Shown here: one piece after another, positions 9,801-18,650 of the stretch
How the letters are laid out: every line of letters starts with the position of its first letter
Numbering within the stretch: position 1 is the first letter of the stretch
Translations under genes and position numbers: made by a program
The notes under the pieces: model-generated
The model's database searches: none
What the model was told of the DNA's origin: nothing
The model's input: only the letters and a program-made list of their open reading frames with translations
Assembly: GCA_964561105.1 (NCBI GenBank)
Contig: CAZLOH010000014.1
Coordinates: 32,479-96,478 of the forward strand
Direction: 5' to 3'
Length of the DNA stretch: 64,000 nt
Source of the DNA: JADLHS01 sp964561105
Lineage (GTDB): Bacteria > Verrucomicrobiota > Verrucomicrobiia > Limisphaerales > JADLHS01

Positions 9801-12800
9801 GCGTCAGGCGCTCAATCTCTGACTCGGCGGCAGTCTTTGCCGTTTGCAATTCTTGAACCCGGGCCGTCAGTCCGGCTTGTTCCGTCTTGGCGCTCTTCTG
9901 TTGCGCCTGTAATTGGTTTTGGGCCGTTGCCAGCTCCTGCCGCAACTTTTCCTGCGCATCGCGCTGCTCCGCCAGTTGCCCGGCCAGCGCGCCGCGTTGC
10001 TGGTCGAGATCGCCCGCGCGTTGCTCGGCATCTTCCCGGCGCTGGGTCTCGGCGGCCAGTTCCTCCTGGAGTGATTTGATCTTCTCCTCGATCGTCGCTC
10101 CGCTGGATTGCAATTCCTGCACCCGCGCGCTCAACTTCGACTGTTCGGCGCTGGCGCTCTTCTCCTCCGCCCGCAGTTGCTTCTGCGCGGCGGCCAGTTC
10201 GCGCCGCAACCTGGCTTGGGCCGCCTTCTGCTCCGCCAGCTCCGCCGCCAGCTCGGTTTGGCGCTCCTCTTTTTTCGCCGCCTGTCGCTCCGCCCGTTCC
10301 CGGCGCTTGGTTTCCTCCGTGAGCGTTGCGGTCAACTCCCGGAGCTGCGCTTCCACTTTCGCCTGCGCCGACTGCAGTTCCGCCGTCCGGGTTTCGAGCT
10401 GGGCTTGCTGCGCCCCGGAATTCTCCTGCTGGGTCTGCAATTGCTTCTCGGACGCGGCCAGCTCCCGCCGCAGTTGTTTCAGTTGTGTTTCCAGTTCGCT
10501 CTGCTGCTGATCCAACGCACCGGCCCGCTGCTCGGCTCCTGCGCGACGTTGGCTCTCTTCCGCCAGCGTGGCGGTCAGGCGCTGGACCTCCTGTTCCGCG
10601 ACATTCCGGGCCGTCTGAAATTCTTTGGCCTGATTCTCGAGCTGGGCTTGTTTGCCCTCGTGCTCGTCCCGTTGAACCTGCAATTGATTTCGCAGCGCGG
10701 TTGATTCCTCTCGCAACTGTTCCAGCTCCCGCACGAGTTCGTTACGTCGTTGGCCCGTCTCGGCGAGTTCGAGTTCGATCTGTTCGCGACGCTGGGTTTC
10801 CGTTGCCAACGCCTCGCGGAGGCTTTGGGTCTTACCCTCCACCGCCGCGCCGGTGGTTTGCAGTTGCGCGATTTGTTCGTTGAGTGACGACGATTGCGCC
10901 GCGGAATGTTCCTGCTGCGTCCGCAATTGCTTCTGCGCCTCGGTCAGTTCCTGGCGCAGGCGGGACTGCGCCTGCTTGCTCTCGGCCAGCTCAACCTCCA
11001 GCGACTTGTGACTTTGCCCCAACTCGTCGGCTTGTTGCTCGACTCCTTCCCGGCGTTTCGTTTCTTCGGCCAGCGCCTTGGTCAGTCGCTTGACTTCTTT
11101 TTCCGCCGCAGCGCACGCGGACTGCAATTCCCCGGTGCGCGCTTCGAGCTGGGTCCGTTCGACTCCCGAGTTTTGCTGGTGGGCGAGCAGTTGTTTTTCC
11201 GCCTGCTCCAGTTCGCAGCGCAATTTCGCCTGCGCCTCGAGGTTTTCGGTCAGTTCGGATTTCAGTTCTGTCTCGCGATGGGCGAGTTGCTCCGCCCGCA
11301 GTTCGGCGGCTTCGCGGCGCTTGGTCTCGGCCGCCAGCGCTTCCACCAATGCCTGGATGCGCTCTTCGACGGTGGTTTGATTCGCTTGCAGTTCCTGCAT
11401 CCGCGCCTGCCACCGGGCTTGCTCGTCCCGGGTGCTTTGCTCCTGCGCCCGCTGCTGCTCCTGCGCGGTGGTCAGCGCCTGCTGTAAGTTGCCGAGTTGC
11501 GCTTCCAATTCGCTCCGGCGTTGGCCGGACTCGCCCGCCTGCTGCTCGGCGCTGGCGCGTCGCTTGGATTCCTCAGCCAGGGACTCCGTCAGCCGTGCGA
11601 CCTGTTGCTCCACCTCCGCTTGCGCCTGCTGCAACTCCTGTGTGCGCGCCGCGATTTTGGATTGCTCGTTGCGGGAACTGGCTTGCAGCTCGGTTTGTTG
11701 CTTTTGCGCTTCCGCCAACTGTTGCTGCAACCGGCTCAGTTCCGCCTCCAGGGTGCTCCGGCGTTGCCCGATCTCCGCCACCTGTTGCTCGGCAGCTTCG
11801 CGTCGGCGCGTTTCTCCGGTCAGGGTTTCGGTCAACTGCCAGTACTGCGCTTCCACTTTTTCCTGCGTGGACTCGAGCTCCCGGGCGCGGGCTTCAATGC
11901 GGGAATGTTCCGCGCGGGAACTTTCCTGCTGGGCTTGTTGCTCCCGGCGCGCCTCGTCGCATTGCCGTTGTAATTTGCCCAGTTCGGCCTCCAGTCCCGT
12001 GCGGCGTTGTTCCATGTCGGCCGCCTGTTGCTCGGCCACTTCCCGTCGCCACGTCTGTTCCGACAGGGATTCGGTGAGTCGCTGAGCCTTTGATTCCGCT
12101 TCGGCGCAGGCCGCCTGCAATTCTTCCAAGCGCGTGTCCGGTGGAGCCTCCGGGCCGGCGGAGTCCTGATCCTGTCGGGCCTGGAGTTTCCGCTGGGCTT
12201 CCTGCAACTCCTGTCGCAACTGCGTCTGGACTTGTTTGCTCTCGGCCAGTTCGGCCTCCAGTTCGCCGCGCCGCTTGGCGTTGATGGAGGCTTCGATGTC
12301 GCGTTGCAGCGCCCGCTCCGCCTGCTGGTTTTCCGCCAGGGCAGCTTCGAGTTCGCCCCGATACCGGGCATGTTCGGCGGCCGAGCGCTTGAGCGCTTCG
12401 CGTCGCTCGTACTCCACCGCCACCGCCTCCTTGAGCTTGAGGATATGCTGCGTCGCGTCGTCTTGCGCCGCGTGCAATTCCTGCTTCCGCGCCTCCAACA
12501 AGGACTGTTCGATCGTGGCGGTTTCCGCCAGGGTCCGGCGTTGCTGGTGAATTTCCTCCAGCTCCTGTTGCAAGCGGGCGAGCGATTGTTTGTGCGTGGC
12601 CAGCTCGGCTTCCAATTCGGCCTGACGTTTGGTGTTGGCGCGCTCCGCGGCCAGCGCCCGGGTCAGTTCTTCGATTTTCTGCTCCGCGTCGGCCCGGCCG
12701 TTTTCCAATTCGTACGCCTTGGCATCGAGCTCGGCTTCCTTGGTGGCCCGGCCACCTTTCATGGCCTCCAACTCGCGCCGGGCGGTTTCCAGTTCGACCT

Positions 12801-14649
12801 CCAGGGCCTGGCGGGACATCTGGCTCTGCGCCAGGGAATTTTCCAATGCCTGCAACTTCGCCGGATCGTCCACGGCCTGCAGCTCATTCTCGAAGGCCGC
12901 CTGCACGCCCTGGATTTCCGCGAGGGCCGCTTCGAGTTCCGTTCGCCGCGCGGCGTTCTCGGCCATCTGCCGTTCAAAGTCTTCGCGGCGCTTGGTTTCC
13001 TCCACCAACATTCGCTTCAGCCGGAACAGTTTGTCCGCCACGAAATCGCTGAGCTCCACGAGCGCGCGCCGGCGTCCGGCCAGGTTGGCCTGTTCGGCCT
13101 CGCCGCCCTTGGCGGCCACGAGCGCCTGATGCTGGCACTCCTCCGCCAGTTCTTGAAAGCGCCGTTGGGATTGTTGATTCTCCTCGATGGCCGCCTCCAG
13201 TTTGCTGCGGCGTTTGGCGTTCTCGGCTGCCTGCTGCTCCACCGCTTCGCGGCGTTGCGTTTCCTCCACCAGCGCTTCCTTCAGTCGCTTGAGCTTCTCA
13301 GTCACCGTCGCCTGGAGGGAATCGCGCTTCGTCAATCCGCCTTCGGTCCGGACGGGTTCTCCGGTCGCGTTCGGCGCCGAAGATTTCGTCCCGGTGCCAT
13401 TGGCAATTCCCGCAAGGCCGGCGGGGGCGGACTTCGCCTCCGGTCGGCGGAAGCGTTTCGGTTCGTCGGGCACGGGCGGTTTCGTGGTGCTGAACAGAAA
13501 GATCGTGGCCTTGACGATCAGTTCCAACGGGGAGATCGGTTTGGAAATCAGATCGTCGCCGCCGCTCAACAGACTTTCGGCGCGATTCTGATAGTCGCCA
13601 TGCAGCGTCACAAAAATCACCGGCGTATTTTGGTGATGCGACATCGTGCGCAGTTTCCGGCACAGCTCGATGCCATTCGTGCCCGGCAGGTCAATGTCCA
13701 GCAGGATCAAGTCGAACGTGTAATCCTCGAGCAGGTTGAGGGCGGCGCTCGCGTCGGAGGCGACGGCGGAATCGTAGTTGGCGCGTTTGAGGGCGACTTC
13801 GTTCCCCATGTTGCAGATCGTGTCGTCGTCCACGAGGAGAACGCTGCCTTTGAGCGCGGGTTCCGCCAAACTGGTGTTCCCACTGCCAAACAGACGGTCC
13901 AGACAGTCCAACGCCTGCGTCAGGGTCTGGAGCGAGGAGGGGGACATGCCGCCTTTCAGCCGGTACAAGTGATCGAACAGCATGGCTTCCAAAGCGCCGG
14001 TGAATTGGGCAATTTTGCCGCAACCCGCCAGTCCCGCTCGCGTGCTCAACGTGCGGATGCTCTGGTAGATTTTTCGCAGGAGTTCCTGGCCTTCCGGCGA
14101 ACCGAGGCGCTGGCGATACTGCGCGTCCAGCTCCCGGATGGCCGCCACTTCCGTGCTGCCTCCGGTGAGGAGCGCCGATTTCAATTCCTCCGGCGAAGCG
14201 GCCCCGCCCGTGTTCGCGATCTGGCCAAACGCGGCGGATTGATCGCTCACGTCGGTCTCCGTCAGGCCCAGCAGCGCGCGGGAGACAGAGATCAATTGTG
14301 ACGAAGTACATTCGGAGCGCGGCAAGGCCCGACTGCCGCCACCGCGCATGGCTCGTTGGACGAGTTCGGGCAGATAATTGTTGGAAAGAACCAGGATGGG
14401 CGTTTCCTTGTGCCGTCCGTCCGAGCGGATGGTTTCGAGCAACCCGCTCACCTTGGGCAACATCAAGTCCACGATGATCAGGTCTGCGGAAAGATTCGGC
14501 AGAGCCGCGCAGGCTTCCCCGACGTCGAAGGCCGAGGCCGTCCTGAAACCAGCCTGGACCAGCCGATTACTATACAGGTCCACTGTGGACGTGTCGTCTT
14601 CGACCAGAAAGACAGTCTTGGCGTCCACTGACGCTTGCGAGCTCATCAT
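3875..14649 (-). CDS. Giant REC-REC-coiled-coil protein with a histidine-kinase-like tail (split by an assembly gap)
   Basis: One gene interrupted by 100 Ns at 6856-6955. Receiver 1 (residues ~11-128) has E17-D18-D19 and phospho-acceptor D61, but where the lysine is expected I see ALPRSE. Residues ~150-258 resemble an HPt helix bundle with no histidine at the usual spot. Receiver 2 (~268-390) looks complete: D274-D275-D276, D318, T348, K370. Then come ~3,000 residues of Glu/Gln/Arg/Ala-rich coiled coil built on an 81-residue unit, broken by a Pro/Ala/Ser-rich linker (about 7660-7950). The last ~170 residues (3875-4390) have the layout of a histidine-kinase ATPase (GDAQHIHHLITML where an N-box would be) but lack its asparagine and clear G-boxes. 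No signal peptide or membrane segment is seen, so it is cytoplasmic. With the minimal gap filling it is ~3,561 residues. Probably a phospho-responsive scaffold; the partner is unknown. Confidence 0.8.
6360..7660 (-). repeat. Near-identical 243-bp tandem repeats inside the coiled-coil gene
   Basis: Homologous anchors (cgctt of the RLTES/KRLVES segment) fall at 6360, 6603, 6846, 7178 and 7421. Spacing is 243 bp throughout once the N gap is counted as 11 bp. Each unit encodes 81 residues. Similarity is highest here and fades toward the N-terminal half of the gene, as if recent duplications occurred at this end. Confidence 0.85.
6856..6955. other. Assembly gap (100 N placeholder)
   Basis: Exactly 100 Ns join two halves of the giant coiled-coil gene. 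The bases before (ending gacct) and after (starting tcggattt) match the neighbouring repeat copy at 7183-7206, where 11 bp (7188-7198) stand between them. Eleven bp, plus any whole number of 243-bp repeats, restores both the reading frame and the repeat register. The N length is therefore a placeholder, not a measurement. Confidence 0.95.
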
Positions 14650-15079
14650 AGTTAAACGCTAGTGTATCGGCTTGGGACAGGGCCCTGCCCGGGTAAATCG
14701 AAAACTAGTTCAATCTCGAAAAGCACCTCGATTGCCAACTCCATCGGAATGACTGCAACGCCACCGACTTAGCTTGGTCCGGGTCGGGAATTCATCCGAC
14801 ACCGAGCGCTTACGTCAGGAGAAATCCAGCGCGGCGAAGTAGCAGCCGACTGCAAGCGTGCTGGCTGGTTGCGTGGGTGGATGGTGTATCCCATTCGGCC
14901 CGCTGCTAACTCATCACGCCGCCAACAAACCCAACGGCGTAAACTTTGATTTGAGTGCGGAGAAACTGCGATCGCTGCCGACGAGAAGGAATCGGAATTT
15001 ATCTGGTTCACTTCTGTGAGGTGGCATCATTTTTCATTCAATCTTGCGCTTTGGGAAAATTTTCCCGAGTTTATGGACA
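14650..15079. other. Divergent intergenic region, 430 bp
   Basis: Lies between the starts of the giant gene (minus) and the SGNH-propeller gene (plus) and must hold both promoters. I see no convincing gene; small frames here have no recognisable family. A perfect 14-bp palindrome sits at 15053-15066. Confidence 0.6.
15053..15066. promoter_or_regulatory. Perfect 14-bp palindrome upstream of the SGNH-propeller gene
   Basis: The sequence gggaaaattttccc is a perfect inverted repeat with no loop, 13 bp before the ATG at 15080. It could be an operator, but its closeness to the start and its simple composition mean it may be chance. Confidence 0.25.
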
Positions 15080-17731
15080 ATGAAGACTTACCGATTTTTC
15101 GCCGTGCTCGTGCTTTCACTGGCCGGCGCACTCACCCTGCGGGCGGCGTCGCCCGCGCTCGAGCTCAAGCCGGGCGATCACATTGCCATCATCGGCAATG
15201 CGCTGCCCGACCGGATGCAGCACGACGGCTGGCTGGAGACGCTCATCTACGCCAAGTTTCCCAAGGACGATCTGGTGTTTCGCAACCTGGCCGCCTCGGG
15301 TGACGAGGTCGCCACCTGGCATCGCTCGGAGAACTTCGGGTCGCGTGACGAATGGCTGCGGAAGACCAGGGCGGACGTGGTGTTCGCGTTCTTCGGCTAC
15401 AACGAATCCTTTGCCGGTGACGCCGGACTGGAAAAGTTCAAACAGGATCTCGCCAAGTTCATCGAGCACACGAAGTCGGAAAACTACAGCGGCAAAGGGG
15501 CGCCACGGCTGGTGCTGTTTTCGCCCATTGCCTGCGAAAAACTCAATGACCCCAATGAACCCGACCCGGCGGCCAACAACGCGCATCTCAAAAAATACAC
15601 GGCGGCGATGGCGGAAGTGGCCAAGGCTCATCACGTGCCGTTCGTGGATCTCTTTGACATGTCCGAGCGACTCTACGCCCAGGCGGCCCGACAAAAGCAG
15701 TCGCTGACGTTCAACACGTTCATGCTCACCCAGACTGGCGACCAGGAAATGGCTCCGGAGATTTTCCGGGCTTTGTTCAACGAGCAACCGCCCACCGGCA
15801 ATTTCGACAAGTTGCGGGCCGCCATCGTGGATCGGAACGAGGAATGGCACGCGCGCTATCGCACGGTGGATGGCTACAATGTTTATGGCGGGCGCTCCAA
15901 ACTCGAATTTCCCCGGGCGGGCAAGGGGTCAAAAATGATTTCCAACTTCGAGGTGATGCAGGAGGAAATGACCCAGCGCGACGTGAAAACCGCCAACCGC
16001 GACAAGCGCATCTGGGCCGTGGCCCAGGGCGGTGACCTCAAGGTGGACGACTCGAATCTGCCACCGGTGGAGACCTTCGAATCGAACAAGCCGGACATTA
16101 CACCGTATCTCGGTGGCGAAGAGGCGATCAAACACATGACCGTGGCCAAGGGTTGCAAAGTGAACCTGTTCGCCAGCGAGGAAATGTTTCCCGAACTGGC
16201 CAGCCCGGTGCAAATGAACTTCGACACTAAGGGCCGGCTCTGGGTCGCCGCCTGGCCGAGTTATCCCGAGCGCCGCCCCACGGACAAGTTCAGCGACAAG
16301 CTGCTCGTCTTCGAGGATACGAATCACGATGGCAAGGCGGACAAGGTGACGACTTTCATTGACGGCTTGAATTGCCCGACCGGTTTTCAGTTTTACAAGG
16401 ACGGCGTGCTGGTCATGCAGGCACCGGACCTGTGGTTTGTCCGCGATACCGATGGGGACGGCAAGGCGGATTGGAAGGAGCGCGTGCTCATGGGCATGGA
16501 CTCCGCGGATTCGCATCACACGGCCAATTCGATGGTGCTCGATCCCGGCGGCGCCACGTATCTGAGCGACGGCGTGTTTCATCGCACCCAAGTGGAAACC
16601 GCCACCGGCGTGGTGCGCAACAACGACGCCTGCATCTATCGCTTCGAGCCGCTCACCGGCAAGTTTGAACGCTACGCGCCGTACGGCTTCGCCAACCCGC
16701 ATGGCCGCGTGTTTGACTATTGGGGCACGGACATCATCACCGACGCCACTGGCAACAACAGTTATTTTGCGCCCGCGTTCACCGGCCATCTGGATTATCC
16801 CGCCAAGCACGCCGGCATGAAGGAATTCTGGAAACGCCCCTCGCGTCCCTGCGCCGGCACCGGCATCCTCACCAGCCGCCAGTTCCCCGAGGAGTTTCAG
16901 GGAAATTTCCTGGACTGCAATGTCATCGGCTTCCAGGGCATCTTCCGCGTGAAGGTTTCGGAGGACGGCTCGGGTCTCAAAGGCGAGACCATCGAGGACC
17001 TGGTGAAATCCGATGATCCGAATTTCCGCCCGGTCGGTGTCGGGGTGGCCCCGGATGGCTCGGTTTATTTTCTCGACTGGGCCAAGCCGCTCATCGGCCA
17101 CATGCAACACCACATCCGCGACCCCAACCGCGACAAGACCCACGGCCGCATTTACCGCATCACCTACGAAGGCCGCCCGTTGCTCCAGCCGGCGGCAATT
17201 GATGGTCAACCGATCGCAAAATTGCTCGACCTGCTCAAAGAGCCGGAAAATGACGTGCGGACGCGCGCCAAACTCGAACTGAGCAAACACGACCCGGCGC
17301 AAGTCATCGCGGCCGTGAACAAGTGGACGGCGTCCCTGGATCCAAAGGACAAGGATTACGAGCACCAAATGCTGGAGGCGCTTTGGGTGCACCAATGGCT
17401 GAACATCGTGGACGAAGCGCTGCTCAAACGCATGTTGCGCTCGCCCAATTATCACGCCCGCGCCGCCGCCACCCGTGTCCTCTGCTACTGGCGCGATCGC
17501 GTGCCGGATGCGCTGGCGCTGCTTGCGGTTCAGGCGCAGGACGACAGCCCGCGCGTGCGTTTGGAAGCCGTCCGCGCGTGCAGTTTCTTCCCAACCGCCA
17601 AGGCGGCGGAAGTCGCGCTCACCGTGCTGGACAAGGAAGCCGATCCCAACCATCCGGACTACTACATCAAGTACTGCCTCGACGAGACAATGAAGCAACT
17701 GGACAAGTACACGAAGCAATCACCCGAGTAG
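15080..17731 (+). CDS. Secreted SGNH-hydrolase-like / beta-propeller / HEAT protein (PVC family)
   Basis: 883 residues from MKTYRFFAVL, which gives a signal peptide; an upstream ATG at 15044 would add 12 residues in front of it. Residues ~30-270 are an SGNH-like domain with GNALPDR where the GDSL serine block should be and a conserved FAFFGYNESF block. Residues ~350-710 form a propeller of the membrane-bound dehydrogenase type found in Planctomycetota and Verrucomicrobiota, with DTNHDGKADK and DTDGDGKADW calcium-like loops. The C-terminal ~150 residues look like HEAT repeats. Relatives usually end in a CxxCH cytochrome domain; none is present, and the protein stops after the HEAT part. The substrate is unknown; carbohydrate or polyol oxidation is often assumed for the family. 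Confidence 0.82.
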   Translation: MKTYRFFAVLVLSLAGALTLRAASPALELKPGDHIAIIGNALPDRMQHDGWLETLIYAKFPKDDLVFRNLAASGDEVATWHRSENFGSRDEWLRKTRADVVFAFFGYNESFAGDAGLEKFKQDLAKFIEHTKSENYSGKGAPRLVLFSPIACEKLNDPNEPDPAANNAHLKKYTAAMAEVAKAHHVPFVDLFDMSERLYAQAARQKQSLTFNTFMLTQTGDQEMAPEIFRALFNEQPPTGNFDKLRAAIVDRNEEWHARYRTVDGYNVYGGRSKLEFPRAGKGSKMISNFEVMQEEMTQRDVKTANRDKRIWAVAQGGDLKVDDSNLPPVETFESNKPDITPYLGGEEAIKHMTVAKGCKVNLFASEEMFPELASPVQMNFDTKGRLWVAAWPSYPERRPTDKFSDKLLVFEDTNHDGKADKVTTFIDGLNCPTGFQFYKDGVLVMQAPDLWFVRDTDGDGKADWKERVLMGMDSADSHHTANSMVLDPGGATYLSDGVFHRTQVETATGVVRNNDACIYRFEPLTGKFERYAPYGFANPHGRVFDYWGTDIITDATGNNSYFAPAFTGHLDYPAKHAGMKEFWKRPSRPCAGTGILTSRQFPEEFQGNFLDCNVIGFQGIFRVKVSEDGSGLKGETIEDLVKSDDPNFRPVGVGVAPDGSVYFLDWAKPLIGHMQHHIRDPNRDKTHGRIYRITYEGRPLLQPAAIDGQPIAKLLDLLKEPENDVRTRAKLELSKHDPAQVIAAVNKWTASLDPKDKDYEHQMLEALWVHQWLNIVDEALLKRMLRSPNYHARAAATRVLCYWRDRVPDALALLAVQAQDDSPRVRLEAVRACSFFPTAKAAEVALTVLDKEADPNHPDYYIKYCLDETMKQLDKYTKQSPE

Positions 17732-17859
17732 CGGTGGAACATTGCTGACAACCTTGCTTGGCTGATGAGCGGAGTTTCAACGGCGGCATTGCTGGCGTTG
17801 GCCATCTGGGTGTTGTATCGGGAAAAAACGGAGCGGTTGGCCGGGCAATTCCCTGACAC

Positions 17860-18231
17860 CTATCTTGTAGAGTTGTCCGGCGTCTGCTTGATGTTGCTTT
17901 TCTCGTCCGTTTTTTTTGAACGAAATAAATCAACGGGAAGCAGAATGGTGTCGCAGACGACTGAAAATGGCAGATCAATGATGGGACCGACACCATAGGC
18001 CAATCTCGCCGCTGGCCCATTCTTGATCGTGGGATCAGCCGTTGCCAAGAACGGCTCGCCTTTCACCGCCGAGTTCCAGAAAAATTGGGTATCCAATGAG
18101 GTGGCAGGAAATACGTACTGAGGGTCAACTGTGTCTTTCGATCGGACAAAGGCAGTTGCGCAACCGCTTGTGATCACAACCGTCGCTGCGGGCATGACGA
18201 GCATAGCTTTCCTAAACGACCTGAATTTCAT
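17860..18231 (-). CDS. YceK/YidQ-like lipoprotein
   Basis: Small lipoprotein of 123 residues from MKFRSFRKAM (an ATG at 18243 would add 4). The N-terminus is a short hydrophobic signal ending in the lipobox ITSGC, so it should be lipidated. The C-terminal block IDLPFSVVCDTILLPVDL matches the DUF1375 (YceK/YidQ) family, whose members are small envelope lipoproteins of unknown function. It stands alone, convergent with the SGNH-propeller gene. Confidence 0.78.
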   Translation of the reverse strand: MKFRSFRKAMLVMPAATVVITSGCATAFVRSKDTVDPQYVFPATSLDTQFFWNSAVKGEPFLATADPTIKNGPAARLAYGVGPIIDLPFSVVCDTILLPVDLFRSKKTDEKSNIKQTPDNSTR

Positions 18232-18650
18232 GTGCGCCAGCAACTATGATAATGCTTGTTCAGTTGTTCATGCGACTGAATTCGAGCCCCAAGCGCCTGT
18301 CTATAGCTCGGCTTAAACCAAGCCGGTCAAAAAGTTTCATCGCAGAACATCCGCTCCCCACCTCTCGCCCTTCGCTGAAAGAAGAACCGAAAGCGGGTTG
18401 CGTTTTGAATTGCGAAGTCACCGGCTAGCTCACCCGTTTTCCACACACGACAGAAGCACACCGGACCTTCCGCGGCCGCCGAACGGCCGCAGCGCACGCT
18501 GTGTCTCCCTCCCAGCCCCTTCTTCTACTCCAAGGAACCGATCAAGTTCGTCCCGAGGGTTGCGCGCCGCACGCGGCCATCGTATTGTGCAGTTGCCAAC
18601 AACTTGGGATTGTAATTGAATAATGTCATGACCAAAAACGTCCGCAATCC
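18232..18650. other. Divergent intergenic region, about 420 bp
   Basis: Between the lipoprotein start and the PSD1 gene. I see no gene with a recognisable product, no clear repeat and no strong terminator. It presumably holds the promoters of both genes. Confidence 0.5.

Noticed and set aside
8077..14301. Long plus-strand open frames (for example 8077-9585 and 12232-14301) opposite the giant coiled-coil gene
   Set aside because: They mirror the Glu/Gln/Leu-rich codons of the minus-strand gene, giving Leu/Arg/Gln-rich products with no domain; the receiver and coiled-coil reading is clear on the other strand.
14769..15011. 80-codon minus-strand frame in the divergent spacer
   Set aside because: No family, no ribosome-binding site and no conserved-looking pattern.
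15929..17719. 596-codon minus-strand frame across the SGNH-propeller gene
   Set aside because: Antisense shadow in GC-rich DNA; the plus strand encodes a recognisable protein over the same bases.
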